DNA from: an uncultured Clostridia bacterium
Lineage (GTDB): Bacteria; Bacillota; Clostridia; TANB77; CAG-508
Assembly (NCBI GenBank): GCA_944392805.1
Contig: CALXXZ010000012.1
Location: 1 to 55,791 of the forward strand
Direction of reading: 5' to 3'
DNA: 55,791 nt
This document shows positions 1-9,183 of the stretch, in pieces. Positions within the stretch are counted from its first letter, which is position 1, and each line of letters opens with the position of its first letter. A program made the translations under genes and the position numbers. Under the pieces are notes generated by a model. That model was not told the DNA's origin, did not search any database, and saw nothing but the letters and a program-made list of their open reading frames with translations.

Positions 1-74
<74 letters not shown>

Positions 75-169
75 ATTTCCCTGACATTTATAAATTATAA
101 AGTATTATTATAAATTTGTCAAGCACTTTTTAAAAATTTTTAAATTTTTTAAATATTTTTTTAAAATAC

Positions 170-198
170 TTCATATTTTCTACTTTATGTGATAAAAT
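170..198 (+). promoter_or_regulatory. candidate sigma-A promoter of the zinc-ribbon gene
   Basis: TTCATA (170-175) and TAAAAT (193-198) are separated by 17 nt, about 40 nt upstream of the start codon at 238. The region is very AT-rich, so a chance match is possible. Confidence 0.4.
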
Positions 199-237
199 AC
201 AACAAGAAAATACTTTAGAGAAAGGATTGTGATTTTT

Positions 238-504
238 ATGGAACTTAACAGATGTAGTCGTTGCGGTGCTTTTCATACTAATGGAGGAGATGTTTGTCCA
301 AAATGCTCTAATAAAGACAGTTTAGAATTATCTACTTTTAAAACTTATATTGAACAAAATGGTTTTTCTTCTATTAATACAGTAGCTACAGAAACAGGAA
401 TTTCACAAAAAAATGTATCAAGATTTTTAAATTATGAAGGAATTCAAAATTTAGAAGAAAATACAAATGAAAATTTAACAAATTCAGGATTAATATTTAA
501 TTAA
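238..504 (+). CDS. YvyF-like zinc-ribbon / HTH small protein
   Basis: This is an 88-residue cytoplasmic protein. Two CxxC pairs near the N terminus (CSRC, residues 6-9; CPKC about 15 residues later) form a zinc ribbon. The C-terminal half has a helix-turn-helix-like stretch (INTVATETGISQKNVSRFL). This layout matches the Firmicute YvyF family, named after the Bacillus flagellar-operon protein, but no flagellar gene lies nearby, so a flagellar role is not supported here. I chose ATG at 238 because AGAAAGGA lies about 11 nt upstream of it; an in-frame GTG at 229 is too close to that site. A bidirectional terminator follows. The molecular function is not known to me. Confidence 0.75.
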   Translation: MELNRCSRCGAFHTNGGDVCPKCSNKDSLELSTFKTYIEQNGFSSINTVATETGISQKNVSRFLNYEGIQNLEENTNENLTNSGLIFN

Positions 505-534
505 AGGATGTCTATTGCAAAAGACACCCTTTTT
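503..534. terminator. bidirectional terminator between convergent genes
   Basis: An 8-bp stem (GGATGTCT, 506-513, with AGACACCC, 522-529) has A-rich and T-rich flanks on both sides. It sits between the convergent zinc-ribbon gene and spoIVB. The single A/C discrepancy on the plus strand becomes a G-U pair on the minus strand, so it is slightly better as the spoIVB terminator. Confidence 0.75.
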
Positions 535-538
535 ATTA

Positions 539-1756
539 TTATTCACTTATCTGTTTTACCATCATATCACCAAAAACAGCATATCCCATTTCAGGATTAT
601 CTACAAAAACATGTGTAATTGCTCCTATAAATTTTCCATTTTGAATAATTGGTGATCCACTCATTCCTTGTACAATTCCACCTGTCTTTTTTATTAGTTC
701 TTCATCTGTAACTTTAACTAACATACTTTTATTATCATAACTATTATTTAAAAATATTTTTTCTATCTGTAATTTATATTCTTTTATTTCTCCATCTATT
801 CCACATAAAAATGTCGCTTCACCTGTCTTAATTTCTTGCCTTGAAGCAACTTTCATTTTTTTAGAATAATCTATTGATAAATTATTTGTATTTTTTATTA
901 TTCCATATATTCCAAATTTAGTATTTTTATAAATATTTCCTATTGTGCTATTTTGTTTTATACTTCCTTGAATTTTGCCAGGTTCTTCTTTTCTTCCTTT
1001 TACAATTGATATAATATTAGCATCAACTATTTCTCCTGAAGAAGTATTTATAATATCTCCTGTATCTATATCAGTTATCGCATGACCTAAACCTGCAAAA
1101 CTTTCTGTTTGTTCATTATAAAATGTTACTGTTCCAACTCCTGCAGCACTATCTCTAACCCATAACCCTATTTTATATTTATCTTCTTTATCTTTTACTG
1201 GTGTTATTTCACACTTTTTTTCTTCTTCATTTGAAACATATGTTATTTCTAGCTTTTCTCCTTTTGAATCTTCTATTAGTTTTATTAATTCATCTGTATT
1301 GTTGATTATTGTATTATTTACTGCAACTATTGAATCTCCTTCTTGTATTTCTGTGTTTTCATATGGTTTAAATTTCTCTCCTTGTTTATTTTCTATTGTT
1401 GTTTCTCCTACTACCAGTACTCCATTAGTATATAATTTTATCCCTACAACTTCTCCAATTGGTATTACTTCTACTTCTTCCATTACATTTACATCAATTT
1501 TTTTCAATTCAATTTTATCAAATAAACTTACTGTAAGTGTTTCGTTACCGGGTTGTTGAAAATCACTTTCTTCTATGTTACTTGAAGTTTCTATTGATGA
1601 ATTTTCTCTTTTTATGTCTATTCCCCATAATGTTGATATTTTTATCTGCTCTCCTTTAAATATAGATATTGTTTCTGGTATATTATCAATTGAAACTACA
1701 TATGCATATATAAAAAATAATACAAATATTAAAATTATTTTCTTGAGTGTTTTCAT
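539..1756 (-). CDS. spoIVB: SpoIVB serine peptidase (S55 family)
   Basis: 405 residues, close to the family's usual 420-430. There is an N-terminal membrane anchor (residues 5-22), a PDZ domain (about 95-190) and a C-terminal S55 peptidase domain. The catalytic His is in GLGHAI (H225) and the catalytic Ser in GMSGSP (366-368). In spore formers SpoIVB is secreted from the forespore into the intermembrane space and cleaves the SpoIVFA/BofA complex, which releases pro-sigma-K processing. AAAGGAG precedes the ATG. It lies 51 nt downstream of the last gene of the pilus-like cluster on the same strand, not beside spo0A or recN as is common elsewhere. The family assignment is secure; any link to the pilus is only positional. 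Confidence 0.95.
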   Translation of the reverse strand: MKTLKKIILIFVLFFIYAYVVSIDNIPETISIFKGEQIKISTLWGIDIKRENSSIETSSNIEESDFQQPGNETLTVSLFDKIELKKIDVNVMEEVEVIPIGEVVGIKLYTNGVLVVGETTIENKQGEKFKPYENTEIQEGDSIVAVNNTIINNTDELIKLIEDSKGEKLEITYVSNEEEKKCEITPVKDKEDKYKIGLWVRDSAAGVGTVTFYNEQTESFAGLGHAITDIDTGDIINTSSGEIVDANIISIVKGRKEEPGKIQGSIKQNSTIGNIYKNTKFGIYGIIKNTNNLSIDYSKKMKVASRQEIKTGEATFLCGIDGEIKEYKLQIEKIFLNNSYDNKSMLVKVTDEELIKKTGGIVQGMSGSPIIQNGKFIGAITHVFVDNPEMGYAVFGDMMVKQISE

Positions 1757-1775
1757 TTTTTCACTCCTTTAATTT

Positions 1776-1804
1776 TATTATTTGTATTAATATTGTTTTT
1801 ATAC
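1776..1804 (-). promoter_or_regulatory. candidate forespore (sigma-G-like) promoter of spoIVB
   Basis: On the minus strand GTATA (1804-1800) is followed after 17 nt by AATAATA (1782-1776), close to the sigma-G pattern GHATR-N17/18-CATNNTA. The element pair before spoVT in this window has the same 17-nt spacing. The implied start would fall at the edge of the ribosome binding site, which weakens the call. Confidence 0.3.
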
Positions 1805-1807
1805 AAG

Positions 1808-3553
1808 TTAATTTTTTTCAAGTATCATACCTGCATTATTTTCAAATAATACTTTTACATTTTTTAAATCAATGTTTTCGTAATTTCCTTCATAATCATT
1901 TTTTAATAAAATAAAATATTTATTATCATTTTGTAAAAATTGTTCAATATCTGTTACATTATTTCCAAATATTAAATTTATATAATTATATGGATTTCTT
2001 GTTAAAACATATATCCAAATTGCTCTTGGCGGTGTTGTAACAGTAAGATATGTATCTGGCTTAATATTATTTACATTGGTATTGTAATAATCTAGTAATT
2101 CTAACTCATCTGTTGATATTATTGTATTTTCTGTTTGTATTAATCTAGTATTTTCTCTAAATATATCAAATACATAAAAGCTTTGTTTTGTTATAATTGT
2201 TGTTATTATTCCTATACAATATACACCTATACATAAATATGGTATTATCTTTCTTTTATCTATTATATGCTCTATACCAAAATATCCTGCTCCTATTACT
2301 AATGGCCATATTAAATAATATGTCTTATAATAATAATATGATGATACTTTTCGAGTTTCAGTTCCTATATATAATACTACTAAAAAAATTATGCTTAAAA
2401 TTAGCATGATGTTTTCTAATTTTATTTTTTTATTTTTTATACAGTATACTATTTGATATATTGATAATAATATAAATATTAATATGTTTCCTATAAAATT
2501 AGCATATATTATTCCAAAAGTTGAAATTAAATCTGCAGAATTTGTAACTGGATTTGTTCCAAATTTCAAAAATTGAAATACTACAAAATACAAAATTCCA
2601 ATAGTTCCTGGTAAAATTAATATATATAATATTTTTATTATATTTTCTTTACTAAATATTTTTTCTTTATTCTTTTTAATTTCTATTATTATTTGTAAAA
2701 ATACTGCCAAATATACTACTGGTGCGAAAAAATAATATGAGAAAAACATTCCAAAATTTAGTAAAAACATTAATATTATTTTATAATATTTATTTATATC
2801 TTCTCTATTTACTATAAGTATTGCAATTATTATATCTAATGCTAATGATAAATATGAAAATCCTGAAAGCAAACTATTTAATGGATATCCTAACATATAT
2901 ATAATGGAAAATATTAATGGCACTATTTTTTTGTTTTTTGACAAAAATACATACATTAATATTCCTGATAAAAACCATATACTTATATCAAATATAAAAT
3001 ACAATTGGCAAAAATATGTCTCACTTATGACTCCAGAAAATATTTTAAATAATATCCCTGTATTTATATATGCTCCTGGCATGAAGAAATCTACATCCCA
3101 TAAACCTAAAACATCTGAATTTCCATTAAATAATAATTCTGACTCATGATAAAATTCATCTGCAACAAAGTAATGTACTGTTGCATCTGTTATTTCATGT
3201 TTTATATTTATTGGTATTCCATATTGTTTTATAACAGTTGCTATTACAATTATCCCCATTATTATTAATGCTAATATATCTATTTTGTTTATTTCATATT
3301 TTTGTATTTTTTTATCTTTATAAATTTTTATTCCTAATATTATACTTATTATAGTATTTAATATTGATAGTGTTATTAATGTTGATGGTATTTTAATAAA
3401 AGATAATATTACACATATAAATATATTATAACAGAAGTTAATTACTATTGTTATTGCAATCCATTTTAATAGATTTTGCTTTTCTTCTTTTTTATATATT
3501 AATATGTGTAATATTATCATTATAAATGTTATTATTAAATAAATTATATTCAT
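1808..3553 (-). CDS. polytopic membrane protein, GT-C glycosyltransferase-like
   Basis: A protein of about 581 residues with roughly 11-13 hydrophobic spans. The first long outside loop is acidic (DATVHYFVADEFYHESE, then DVDFFMPGAY), and a small soluble C-terminal domain follows the last span. This layout fits GT-C enzymes that use polyprenyl-phosphate sugars, so it might glycosylate pilin subunits or a cell-wall polymer; that is inference. I chose ATG at 3553 because GGAG lies 9 nt upstream, inside the end of the preceding gene; the longer frame from 3568 has no such site. Its start almost abuts the previous stop, which indicates translational coupling to the pilin-like genes. A plain membrane protein of unknown function cannot be excluded. 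Confidence 0.6.
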   Translation of the reverse strand: MNIIYLIITFIMIILHILIYKKEEKQNLLKWIAITIVINFCYNIFICVILSFIKIPSTLITLSILNTIISIILGIKIYKDKKIQKYEINKIDILALIIMGIIVIATVIKQYGIPINIKHEITDATVHYFVADEFYHESELLFNGNSDVLGLWDVDFFMPGAYINTGILFKIFSGVISETYFCQLYFIFDISIWFLSGILMYVFLSKNKKIVPLIFSIIYMLGYPLNSLLSGFSYLSLALDIIIAILIVNREDINKYYKIILMFLLNFGMFFSYYFFAPVVYLAVFLQIIIEIKKNKEKIFSKENIIKILYILILPGTIGILYFVVFQFLKFGTNPVTNSADLISTFGIIYANFIGNILIFILLSIYQIVYCIKNKKIKLENIMLILSIIFLVVLYIGTETRKVSSYYYYKTYYLIWPLVIGAGYFGIEHIIDKRKIIPYLCIGVYCIGIITTIITKQSFYVFDIFRENTRLIQTENTIISTDELELLDYYNTNVNNIKPDTYLTVTTPPRAIWIYVLTRNPYNYINLIFGNNVTDIEQFLQNDNKYFILLKNDYEGNYENIDLKNVKVLFENNAGMILEKN

Positions 3554-3554
3554 T

Positions 3555-4076
3555 TTATATCGCTCCATTTACTGCAACAGTTCCTGAACTAGTACCTGAT
3601 ATTATATGAAGATCTTCTCCTGATATTGTATAATAAATGTTTTTTAATGTTTGTGATAATGTTTTACTACTATTATTTGTTGTTACTGATATAGTGTCTC
3701 CTTCTTTCAATATTATCTTATCATTTCTATTAAGTTCTTCTTCAATTTGACTTGTAAATAAAGAATAATATGAATTTTCTCCAGTTGTCCCTGTTGCATT
3801 TGTATATCTTCTTGCTGGATTTTCGTCTAATACTTTTAATTCCATATTTACTTCATAAATGTTTCCTGATGTTCCTAGACTTATCAAATATTGCTCATAA
3901 TCTTCATTGGTTATCTTACCTGTTTTTACAATTTTATCTACAAATTCTGCTGTATAATTTTCTACAAGTAATTGAGATATGTCATCATTTCTATCAGCAA
4001 TCATAACTAAAGGAACTATGAACATTATTATTGCTGCTAATATAATTCCAGTTACGGATAATGTTGTTTCTTCCAT
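3555..4076 (-). CDS. single-span pilin-like / TadE-like protein
   Basis: 173 residues beginning MEETTLSVTGIILAAI: Glu at residues 2 and 3 and one hydrophobic segment (about 8-27), then a soluble domain of about 145 residues with Thr/Ser-rich stretches near the end. It resembles the four MENA proteins upstream in having no cleavable leader and Glu at position 2, but the N-terminal sequence differs, so it could be a minor or tip subunit. AGGAGG lies 4-5 nt upstream of the ATG. It follows the 202-residue paralogue by 8 nt in the same operon. I recognise no named family. Confidence 0.6.
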   Translation of the reverse strand: MEETTLSVTGIILAAIIMFIVPLVMIADRNDDISQLLVENYTAEFVDKIVKTGKITNEDYEQYLISLGTSGNIYEVNMELKVLDENPARRYTNATGTTGENSYYSLFTSQIEEELNRNDKIILKEGDTISVTTNNSSKTLSQTLKNIYYTISGEDLHIISGTSSGTVAVNGAI

Positions 4077-4084
4077 ATTCCCTC

Positions 4085-4693
4085 CTAATTATGTAAAATA
4101 TATGTGATAATTCTTTTTTTGGTTTTATTAATTTCTAATGTGTCATTCCCTGGATCAAGTTCATCTTCTTGGTAATATTCCCCTAATACTTCTTCGAATT
4201 TTTTATCTGATAAAAATTCATATAAACCTTCTGAGTGTATAAATTGCTCATGATATTTTGAATTTGTGTCTGTTGTTTTTTTTCCTAATATTATGTTTAA
4301 ATGTTCAACCGCCTCTGCCGCACTTGGAAAAATTTCTTTTTCAAGATCTACATAATAAACATATGTATCAGGTGTTGCAACATTAGGATCTACATATTTA
4401 TACAAATATAATGGTTCATTATTATTTTCATCTGTATATGATTCATAAAAATATACTTTATAATTTTCTTTATATGCATTATACATTGTTGGTATTACTG
4501 TTTCTACTCCAACAATTCTATTTGAATTTGATGATGGTTTTACATATGTATATGTTGTTTCTCTATCACTCATATAAGTAATGGCTTCTACAGCTTGTGT
4601 TGCTTGAGAAAAAGAGGTAATACTAAGAGTTAATGCTAACGCAAACATCATTACTCCAAATGCAATTTTCAATGCTTCTGATGCATTCTCCAT
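4085..4693 (-). CDS. pilin-like protein, MENA paralogue 4
   Basis: 202 residues. It begins MENASEALKIAFGVMMFALA, so Glu2 is followed at once by a hydrophobic helix (about 7-28), the layout of a mature type IV/Flp pilin without a leader. The rest is a soluble, Tyr- and acid-rich domain that differs completely from the other MENA proteins. It probably provides a variant subunit for the Tad-like machine in this operon. AAAGGAGG precedes the ATG. The pilin role rests on the shared N terminus and the neighbouring ATPase and TadC-like genes; the C-terminal domain is unrecognised. Confidence 0.6.
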   Translation of the reverse strand: MENASEALKIAFGVMMFALALTLSITSFSQATQAVEAITYMSDRETTYTYVKPSSNSNRIVGVETVIPTMYNAYKENYKVYFYESYTDENNNEPLYLYKYVDPNVATPDTYVYYVDLEKEIFPSAAEAVEHLNIILGKKTTDTNSKYHEQFIHSEGLYEFLSDKKFEEVLGEYYQEDELDPGNDTLEINKTKKRIITYILHN

Positions 4694-4724
4694 AGTTTAC
4701 CTCCTTTATCTATTATTTATATTA

Positions 4725-5138
4725 TTATGAATTATCTGTAACTTTCATTCTTATAATTAGTCCTGTTACTGTATCTCTTTCTGATTCTACTTTATATGTA
4801 TGTCCAGTATCTACTCTTTTAGGACTAGATGTTGATGTTGATTCTGTAGATACACGTACTTCATCATCAACTACTACTTCAACTTTTTTACCATTATCTG
4901 TTTGAACAGAATTGTGTTCTGCTGCTTCTTTTAAAAGAGCATTTACTTGGCTACCTCTTTGAGCTTCACCTTCATATCTTATCCATTTATCATTATGTTG
5001 TGTTACTTCTTGTTGGCTCAAGTTAACATTTCCCATAGTATCTGCAGCCATATTATATACTACTAATCCTAAAGATATAATTAATATTGCTACTAATACT
5101 GCTGCAGCAATTAACAATGCCTTTGTTGCGTTCTCCAT
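4725..5138 (-). CDS. pilin-like protein, MENA paralogue 3
   Basis: 137 residues starting MENATKALLIAAAVLVAILI. I chose ATG at 5138, not the in-frame ATG at 5162, because AAAGGAGGGAG sits just upstream of 5138 and the resulting N terminus matches its three paralogues. One hydrophobic helix (about 7-30) is followed by a polar domain with Thr/Ser-rich and charged stretches ending RMKVTDNS. The near-identity of the first 15 residues with the paralogues at 6195 and 7062, against unrelated C termini, points to a conserved assembly helix with variable exposed parts. Confidence 0.65.
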   Translation of the reverse strand: MENATKALLIAAAVLVAILIISLGLVVYNMAADTMGNVNLSQQEVTQHNDKWIRYEGEAQRGSQVNALLKEAAEHNSVQTDNGKKVEVVVDDEVRVSTESTSTSSPKRVDTGHTYKVESERDTVTGLIIRMKVTDNS

Positions 5139-5200
5139 AGTTTTTCTCCCTCCTTTTTTCACTTTTGTTTATTTGAATCGATAAATTAATTTACCGAACT

Positions 5201-5638
5201 TTATGAACTTATTGGTATTTGTTCAAAATATAGATATTTTATTTTGTTAGTTTTTTCATGATATTCTATTTTTGAACATTTGAATTTTATATCTCTATAA
5301 TATTCCATAAATTGCTCTATACCATTGTTGTAGAATGTTTCTGCTCTATAAGTTTGTTCATTATCTGTCATATAAACTTCCATCTTTATTGAGTTTGTAT
5401 CATTTTCTGTGAACATTCCTTTATCATCTTTAGGTACTTCATTTTTTATATTTTTGTCCATTACTTTATTAATAATTGTTGCTAAATCTAAACCATATAT
5501 TTCTTTATCTTTATATTGCTCAAATTCAGCATTTTCTTTCATTATAGTATCATGTTCTACTTTATATGACGAATATCTTATAGCTACTATCGACACAATT
5601 ATTATAACTATTACAAAAAATATCAAAAATTTTTTCAT
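5201..5638 (-). CDS. single-span membrane protein of the pilus cluster
   Basis: 145 residues. The N terminus is MKKFLIFFVIVIIIVSIVAI, a typical uncleaved signal anchor, followed by a soluble alpha/beta domain (about 30-145). It lacks the MENA start of its neighbours, so it is unlikely to be a helical-core pilin; an anchored accessory or capping protein is possible. It is flanked by two MENA genes on the same strand with gaps of about 60 and 45 nt. GAGGA lies upstream of the ATG. I do not recognise the family. Confidence 0.55.
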   Translation of the reverse strand: MKKFLIFFVIVIIIVSIVAIRYSSYKVEHDTIMKENAEFEQYKDKEIYGLDLATIINKVMDKNIKNEVPKDDKGMFTENDTNSIKMEVYMTDNEQTYRAETFYNNGIEQFMEYYRDIKFKCSKIEYHEKTNKIKYLYFEQIPISS

Positions 5639-5682
5639 TTTTCTATCCTCATTATATCATTTAGTTTTTTAATACTCAAGTA

Positions 5683-6195
5683 TTATTCAAAATTTATTTC
5701 ATATACTCTTCCTGTTACTGGGCTTATCTTTACATTTGCTATATAGCAAGTATATTGATATCCATTATCTCCACTTAATAGTTTACTTGAACTCCAAATA
5801 TTTGGGTCTTGACTATTTATATTTTGTTGAATATTATCTAATTGTTGGGCTCCATTATATTTAACATTTACTGCTACATATAAATTATTTTCATTAGCTT
5901 CACCATAAATGTCTCCAAGATTTTTATTATTTTCATATGCTATATTTGCAGCTGTTACTACATCTTGTATTCCTACTCTAAAAGTAACTACTTCATCTCC
6001 ACTTTCATTTACAATTGTATTATTATATCTTAAAAATTGAGTATTAAATTTAGAAACTTCATTTGCCGCTAGTTGTTCTTTTGTAGAATCCACATATCCT
6101 CCAAGACTTATATACAATGATACTCCTAGTGCCAATACCATTATTCCTATTAATACCCCTGCAGCTATTAATAAAGCTTTTGTAGCATTTTCCAT
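5683..6195 (-). CDS. pilin-like protein, MENA paralogue 2
   Basis: 170 residues beginning MENATKALLIAAGVLIGIMV. Glu2 is followed by a hydrophobic helix (7-32) and a soluble domain containing VVTAANIAYENNK, a stretch also loosely matched in paralogues 1 and 3 (LLSLMNKVIDFNE; NALLKEAAEHN). This suggests a shared alpha1-C helix. The C terminus (ISPVTGRVYEINFE) resembles the end of paralogue 1 (DPDTGRICGMTFE), so these two are the closest pair. AAAGGA precedes the ATG. It is probably a structural subunit of the Tad-like filament, by inference from position and N terminus. Confidence 0.68.
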   Translation of the reverse strand: MENATKALLIAAGVLIGIMVLALGVSLYISLGGYVDSTKEQLAANEVSKFNTQFLRYNNTIVNESGDEVVTFRVGIQDVVTAANIAYENNKNLGDIYGEANENNLYVAVNVKYNGAQQLDNIQQNINSQDPNIWSSSKLLSGDNGYQYTCYIANVKISPVTGRVYEINFE

Positions 6196-6213
6196 TTATG
6201 TTTTCCTTTCATA

Positions 6214-7062
6214 TTAATTAAATATAACTGAAGAACCATCTTCTGTTGTGGTAACTTCAAATGTCATACCACATATTCTTCCTGTGTCTGGATCAATTTT
6301 GAATTCCCCAGTACTATTGAAATATGCTCTTTTAAATTGCATAAATTGATAATATTGATATGTAATTTCTTTAACTGTTTTTATTTGTGCTGAACTTCCC
6401 GTAAAAGATGCTCCTAAAATTTCTTTTAGTTGCTCTACTCTTTTTTCTCTAATAGATACAGCATATTGATCTTGTGCTTTTTCATCTACTATTATATTTG
6501 CTATATTAGCTGATAGAGTTTCTAATTTTCCTTTATCCAAACCTGCTATCCCAACATTTTCAGCATCTCGTATTAATTCAGTTTCTACTCCTGTTAATGC
6601 TATTAATTGTCTATCTTTTTCTCTATTAGTTCCTCCACCTTTTGTATTTGTTATTTCTGGTAATATTATACCTAAGCTTTCTGCATTTGGCATTTCATAT
6701 ATTACTTTATAATTAGGATTAGTTTCATCATAGTCAAAATACAAAAAATCCTTTAAGTATTGGTCCCCTATCTTCATTGTTACTTCTATTCTTGTATAAT
6801 TTGTTCCTTCAGCATATGAATATCTTTCATTAAAGTCAATTACTTTATTCATAAGAGATAGCAATTCACTACCTCTTATGTTTTTTCTGTCATAATTTAT
6901 AAAATTTTCATTAAATTCTCCTGTCTGTTTTGCCATTGCATCTATATGCTGAGTTTGATAATATTCTGATACCTGGTTATATGCCATCATCAATAATGTT
7001 AATACCATAATTGCTATCATTACTGCTGCTGCAATTAGCAAGGCTTTTGTTGCATTTTCCAT
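6214..7062 (-). CDS. pilin-like protein, MENA paralogue 1 (largest)
   Basis: 282 residues beginning MENATKALLIAAAVMIAIMV. One hydrophobic helix (7-30) leads into a long soluble domain with a charged, probably helical central part (about 140-230) and a C-terminal GKI/DPDTGRI-type segment shared with paralogue 2. Known Flp pilins are far smaller, so this may be a pseudopilin or a large outer-domain subunit. It is the first subunit gene after the TadC-like platform gene, 21 nt away, with GGAGG before the ATG. No signal peptidase or prepilin peptidase site is visible. Confidence 0.66.
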   Translation of the reverse strand: MENATKALLIAAAVMIAIMVLTLLMMAYNQVSEYYQTQHIDAMAKQTGEFNENFINYDRKNIRGSELLSLMNKVIDFNERYSYAEGTNYTRIEVTMKIGDQYLKDFLYFDYDETNPNYKVIYEMPNAESLGIILPEITNTKGGGTNREKDRQLIALTGVETELIRDAENVGIAGLDKGKLETLSANIANIIVDEKAQDQYAVSIREKRVEQLKEILGASFTGSSAQIKTVKEITYQYYQFMQFKRAYFNSTGEFKIDPDTGRICGMTFEVTTTEDGSSVIFN

Positions 7063-7083
7063 TTATACCTCCAAACTTAAGTT

Positions 7084-9153
7084 TTATGCACCTAGTTGTG
7101 AGAAAGCATCTGTCATACTTGTTAATCCTATTACTACCAATGGAATTATTAAATATCCAACAAATAGACATATCATTGGTGCAAAACCTACACCTTTTCC
7201 TATTAATCCTTTTCTTGATATTAATATATTATTTGCATCTTTTCTCTTTTCTTGATGGTAATCTCTATCTGCATCTAATTCATCAAAAGCCTCTCTAATT
7301 GGTATTTTTTCAACTGCTGCTTGTAAGCTTTCTACTATTCTTATCATATCTTGATTTGTAACTGAATTTTTTAATTCTTCTAATGCTTCCCATGCACCTG
7401 CTTCATAGTTGTTTACACATCTTGCGATTGGTTCTTTGAAGATATTTGAATATCTTTCTAACCATTCTAATATCATTTCAACATTTACTCTTTCGATTTT
7501 CATAAGCATTACTATGATTGTCTGGAACTGCATTACTTCACTTTCCATTTCCATTTCTCTCATCTTCTTTTGGAACATCATCATCCACACAGGGGCCATA
7601 TATCCAACTAATGCAAATACTATTGCTAGTAATTCTTCAAACCATTGCATGCTTTCTGAATTTATTATTTTTAGTTTTCCTAAAATTCTTTCTGCATCCT
7701 TTTCTAAGTTTTCGTCTCCTTCTTCATAATATTTAGACCTTAACATTTCAGCTTCAATTTCGTCTTGTGTTATATCTAAATCACCTTTTAATCTATCCAA
7801 AAAGTAATTATCTTGTTTTGTCAGTTCATCAGCTTTTCTTTGATTTTCATCTGACAGAGTTCCCATTACCATAGAATCTGTCGTGGGCTCTGTATATACA
7901 TAATTTATTGCAATTCTATGTAATTGTGCAGCTAATAATATTGTTGCAAAAAACGTTATTACAGCTAAACATATTCTGTTTATGTATACCCATTCCATTT
8001 TTGATTTAGAGGCCGAATCTTTTAAAAGTTTCTGCATCTTTCTGTAATCTTTTGAACCTTTTTTTGGTATAAAACAATTTACAAATCTTTTTAATACTGG
8101 GTTTTTATATACTTTTTCTTGCCATGGATGTTCATTTTTCGCTATTTCTACTTGAACTCCACCATTATCTTTTAATTTTCTTGTCATTATATATGATACT
8201 ACAGTTAATACAACTATCAATATCTGTACTATCATTCCTAATTTGCCATTATAAAAGCTCTGTGTAAATGTAAAGTTTGATACTGCCCAATTTTTTAATG
8301 GCTCTAGTAATAATACTGGTGCTATTGAGATAAATGCTAAACTTTGAAATACATAGTTTAATTTATCTCTTTTTAATATTTCAATTTGCATCTCTTGTGT
8401 TATATTGTCTATGTTTTTTAAGTACAGAGATGCACCATTATCTTCTTTTCTATCTCCAAATTCTCTTGTTAAATATGATATACCAGCAAATTCTTTTAAA
8501 TAGCTATTTGGTGCTATATCATAATATTTTTCTAGTTCTGTTTCAGGATCATCAGAGATTAATATTTCATATATTTTTTCTCCTTGCCTTGATACACTTT
8601 TTTCATCATCTAAAGATACTTGATATATTGCTTCTTCTACCATGTTGAATTCATGATATGCATGTCTAATTTCTGCAAAGAAATCTATTTGTTCTTTAAG
8701 TAATTTATTATCAATTTTATCTACCATTCCATCAACCATAGTATCTACTATGAATAATTCAAATATTAACAATATACACATTAATAATGTATTTGAACTT
8801 GTAATTATTATAGTTAATAATACAACTGGTATTAAAATTAATATTGCTTTTGATAAAATCCTTGCTGTATCTTTTCTTGTTGTATATTCATCATCTATAT
8901 TTAATATTTCTAGCCTTCTTCTTAATTTGTATAAATATCTTTTTATAAAAGGTATTTTCATATAGGTGATGTATAATTTTTGGTACATTATATCCATTGA
9001 GAAACTACTTGCTTTTGTACCTTCTTGTAATTTCTTCATCTGTCTGTACTCTGATTTTTGCATTTTTTTAGACAATATTAAATATGCTATAATTATAATT
9101 GCAAATAATATTCCAGTACCAATCATAATGTACTTCAACATTTCTGTACTCAT
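7084..9153 (-). CDS. TadB-TadC-like fused inner-membrane platform protein
   Basis: 689 residues that read as two T2SSF/TadC-like units in tandem. The first (about 1-330) has an N-terminal span (8-28), a paired span near 100-140 and spans near 265-325. The second (about 345-689) has a span near 400, one near 505-525 and a C-terminal one near 660-685. Each unit has the cytoplasmic helical region expected of the family, including ERVNVEMILEWLERY and IRIVESLQAAVEKIPIREAF in the second half. In Tad systems TadB and TadC are separate proteins forming the membrane platform that couples the ATPase to pilin extraction. Here one polypeptide seems to supply both. GGAGG precedes the ATG. Confidence 0.8.
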   Translation of the reverse strand: MSTEMLKYIMIGTGILFAIIIIAYLILSKKMQKSEYRQMKKLQEGTKASSFSMDIMYQKLYITYMKIPFIKRYLYKLRRRLEILNIDDEYTTRKDTARILSKAILILIPVVLLTIIITSSNTLLMCILLIFELFIVDTMVDGMVDKIDNKLLKEQIDFFAEIRHAYHEFNMVEEAIYQVSLDDEKSVSRQGEKIYEILISDDPETELEKYYDIAPNSYLKEFAGISYLTREFGDRKEDNGASLYLKNIDNITQEMQIEILKRDKLNYVFQSLAFISIAPVLLLEPLKNWAVSNFTFTQSFYNGKLGMIVQILIVVLTVVSYIMTRKLKDNGGVQVEIAKNEHPWQEKVYKNPVLKRFVNCFIPKKGSKDYRKMQKLLKDSASKSKMEWVYINRICLAVITFFATILLAAQLHRIAINYVYTEPTTDSMVMGTLSDENQRKADELTKQDNYFLDRLKGDLDITQDEIEAEMLRSKYYEEGDENLEKDAERILGKLKIINSESMQWFEELLAIVFALVGYMAPVWMMMFQKKMREMEMESEVMQFQTIIVMLMKIERVNVEMILEWLERYSNIFKEPIARCVNNYEAGAWEALEELKNSVTNQDMIRIVESLQAAVEKIPIREAFDELDADRDYHQEKRKDANNILISRKGLIGKGVGFAPMICLFVGYLIIPLVVIGLTSMTDAFSQLGA

Positions 9154-9183
9154 CTATATAAAACACCTCCAAAGTCTACTTCT

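Noticed and set aside
229..504. Part of a flagellar locus
   Set aside because: Only the YvyF-like family name points to flagella; no flagellar, chemotaxis or comF gene is nearby.
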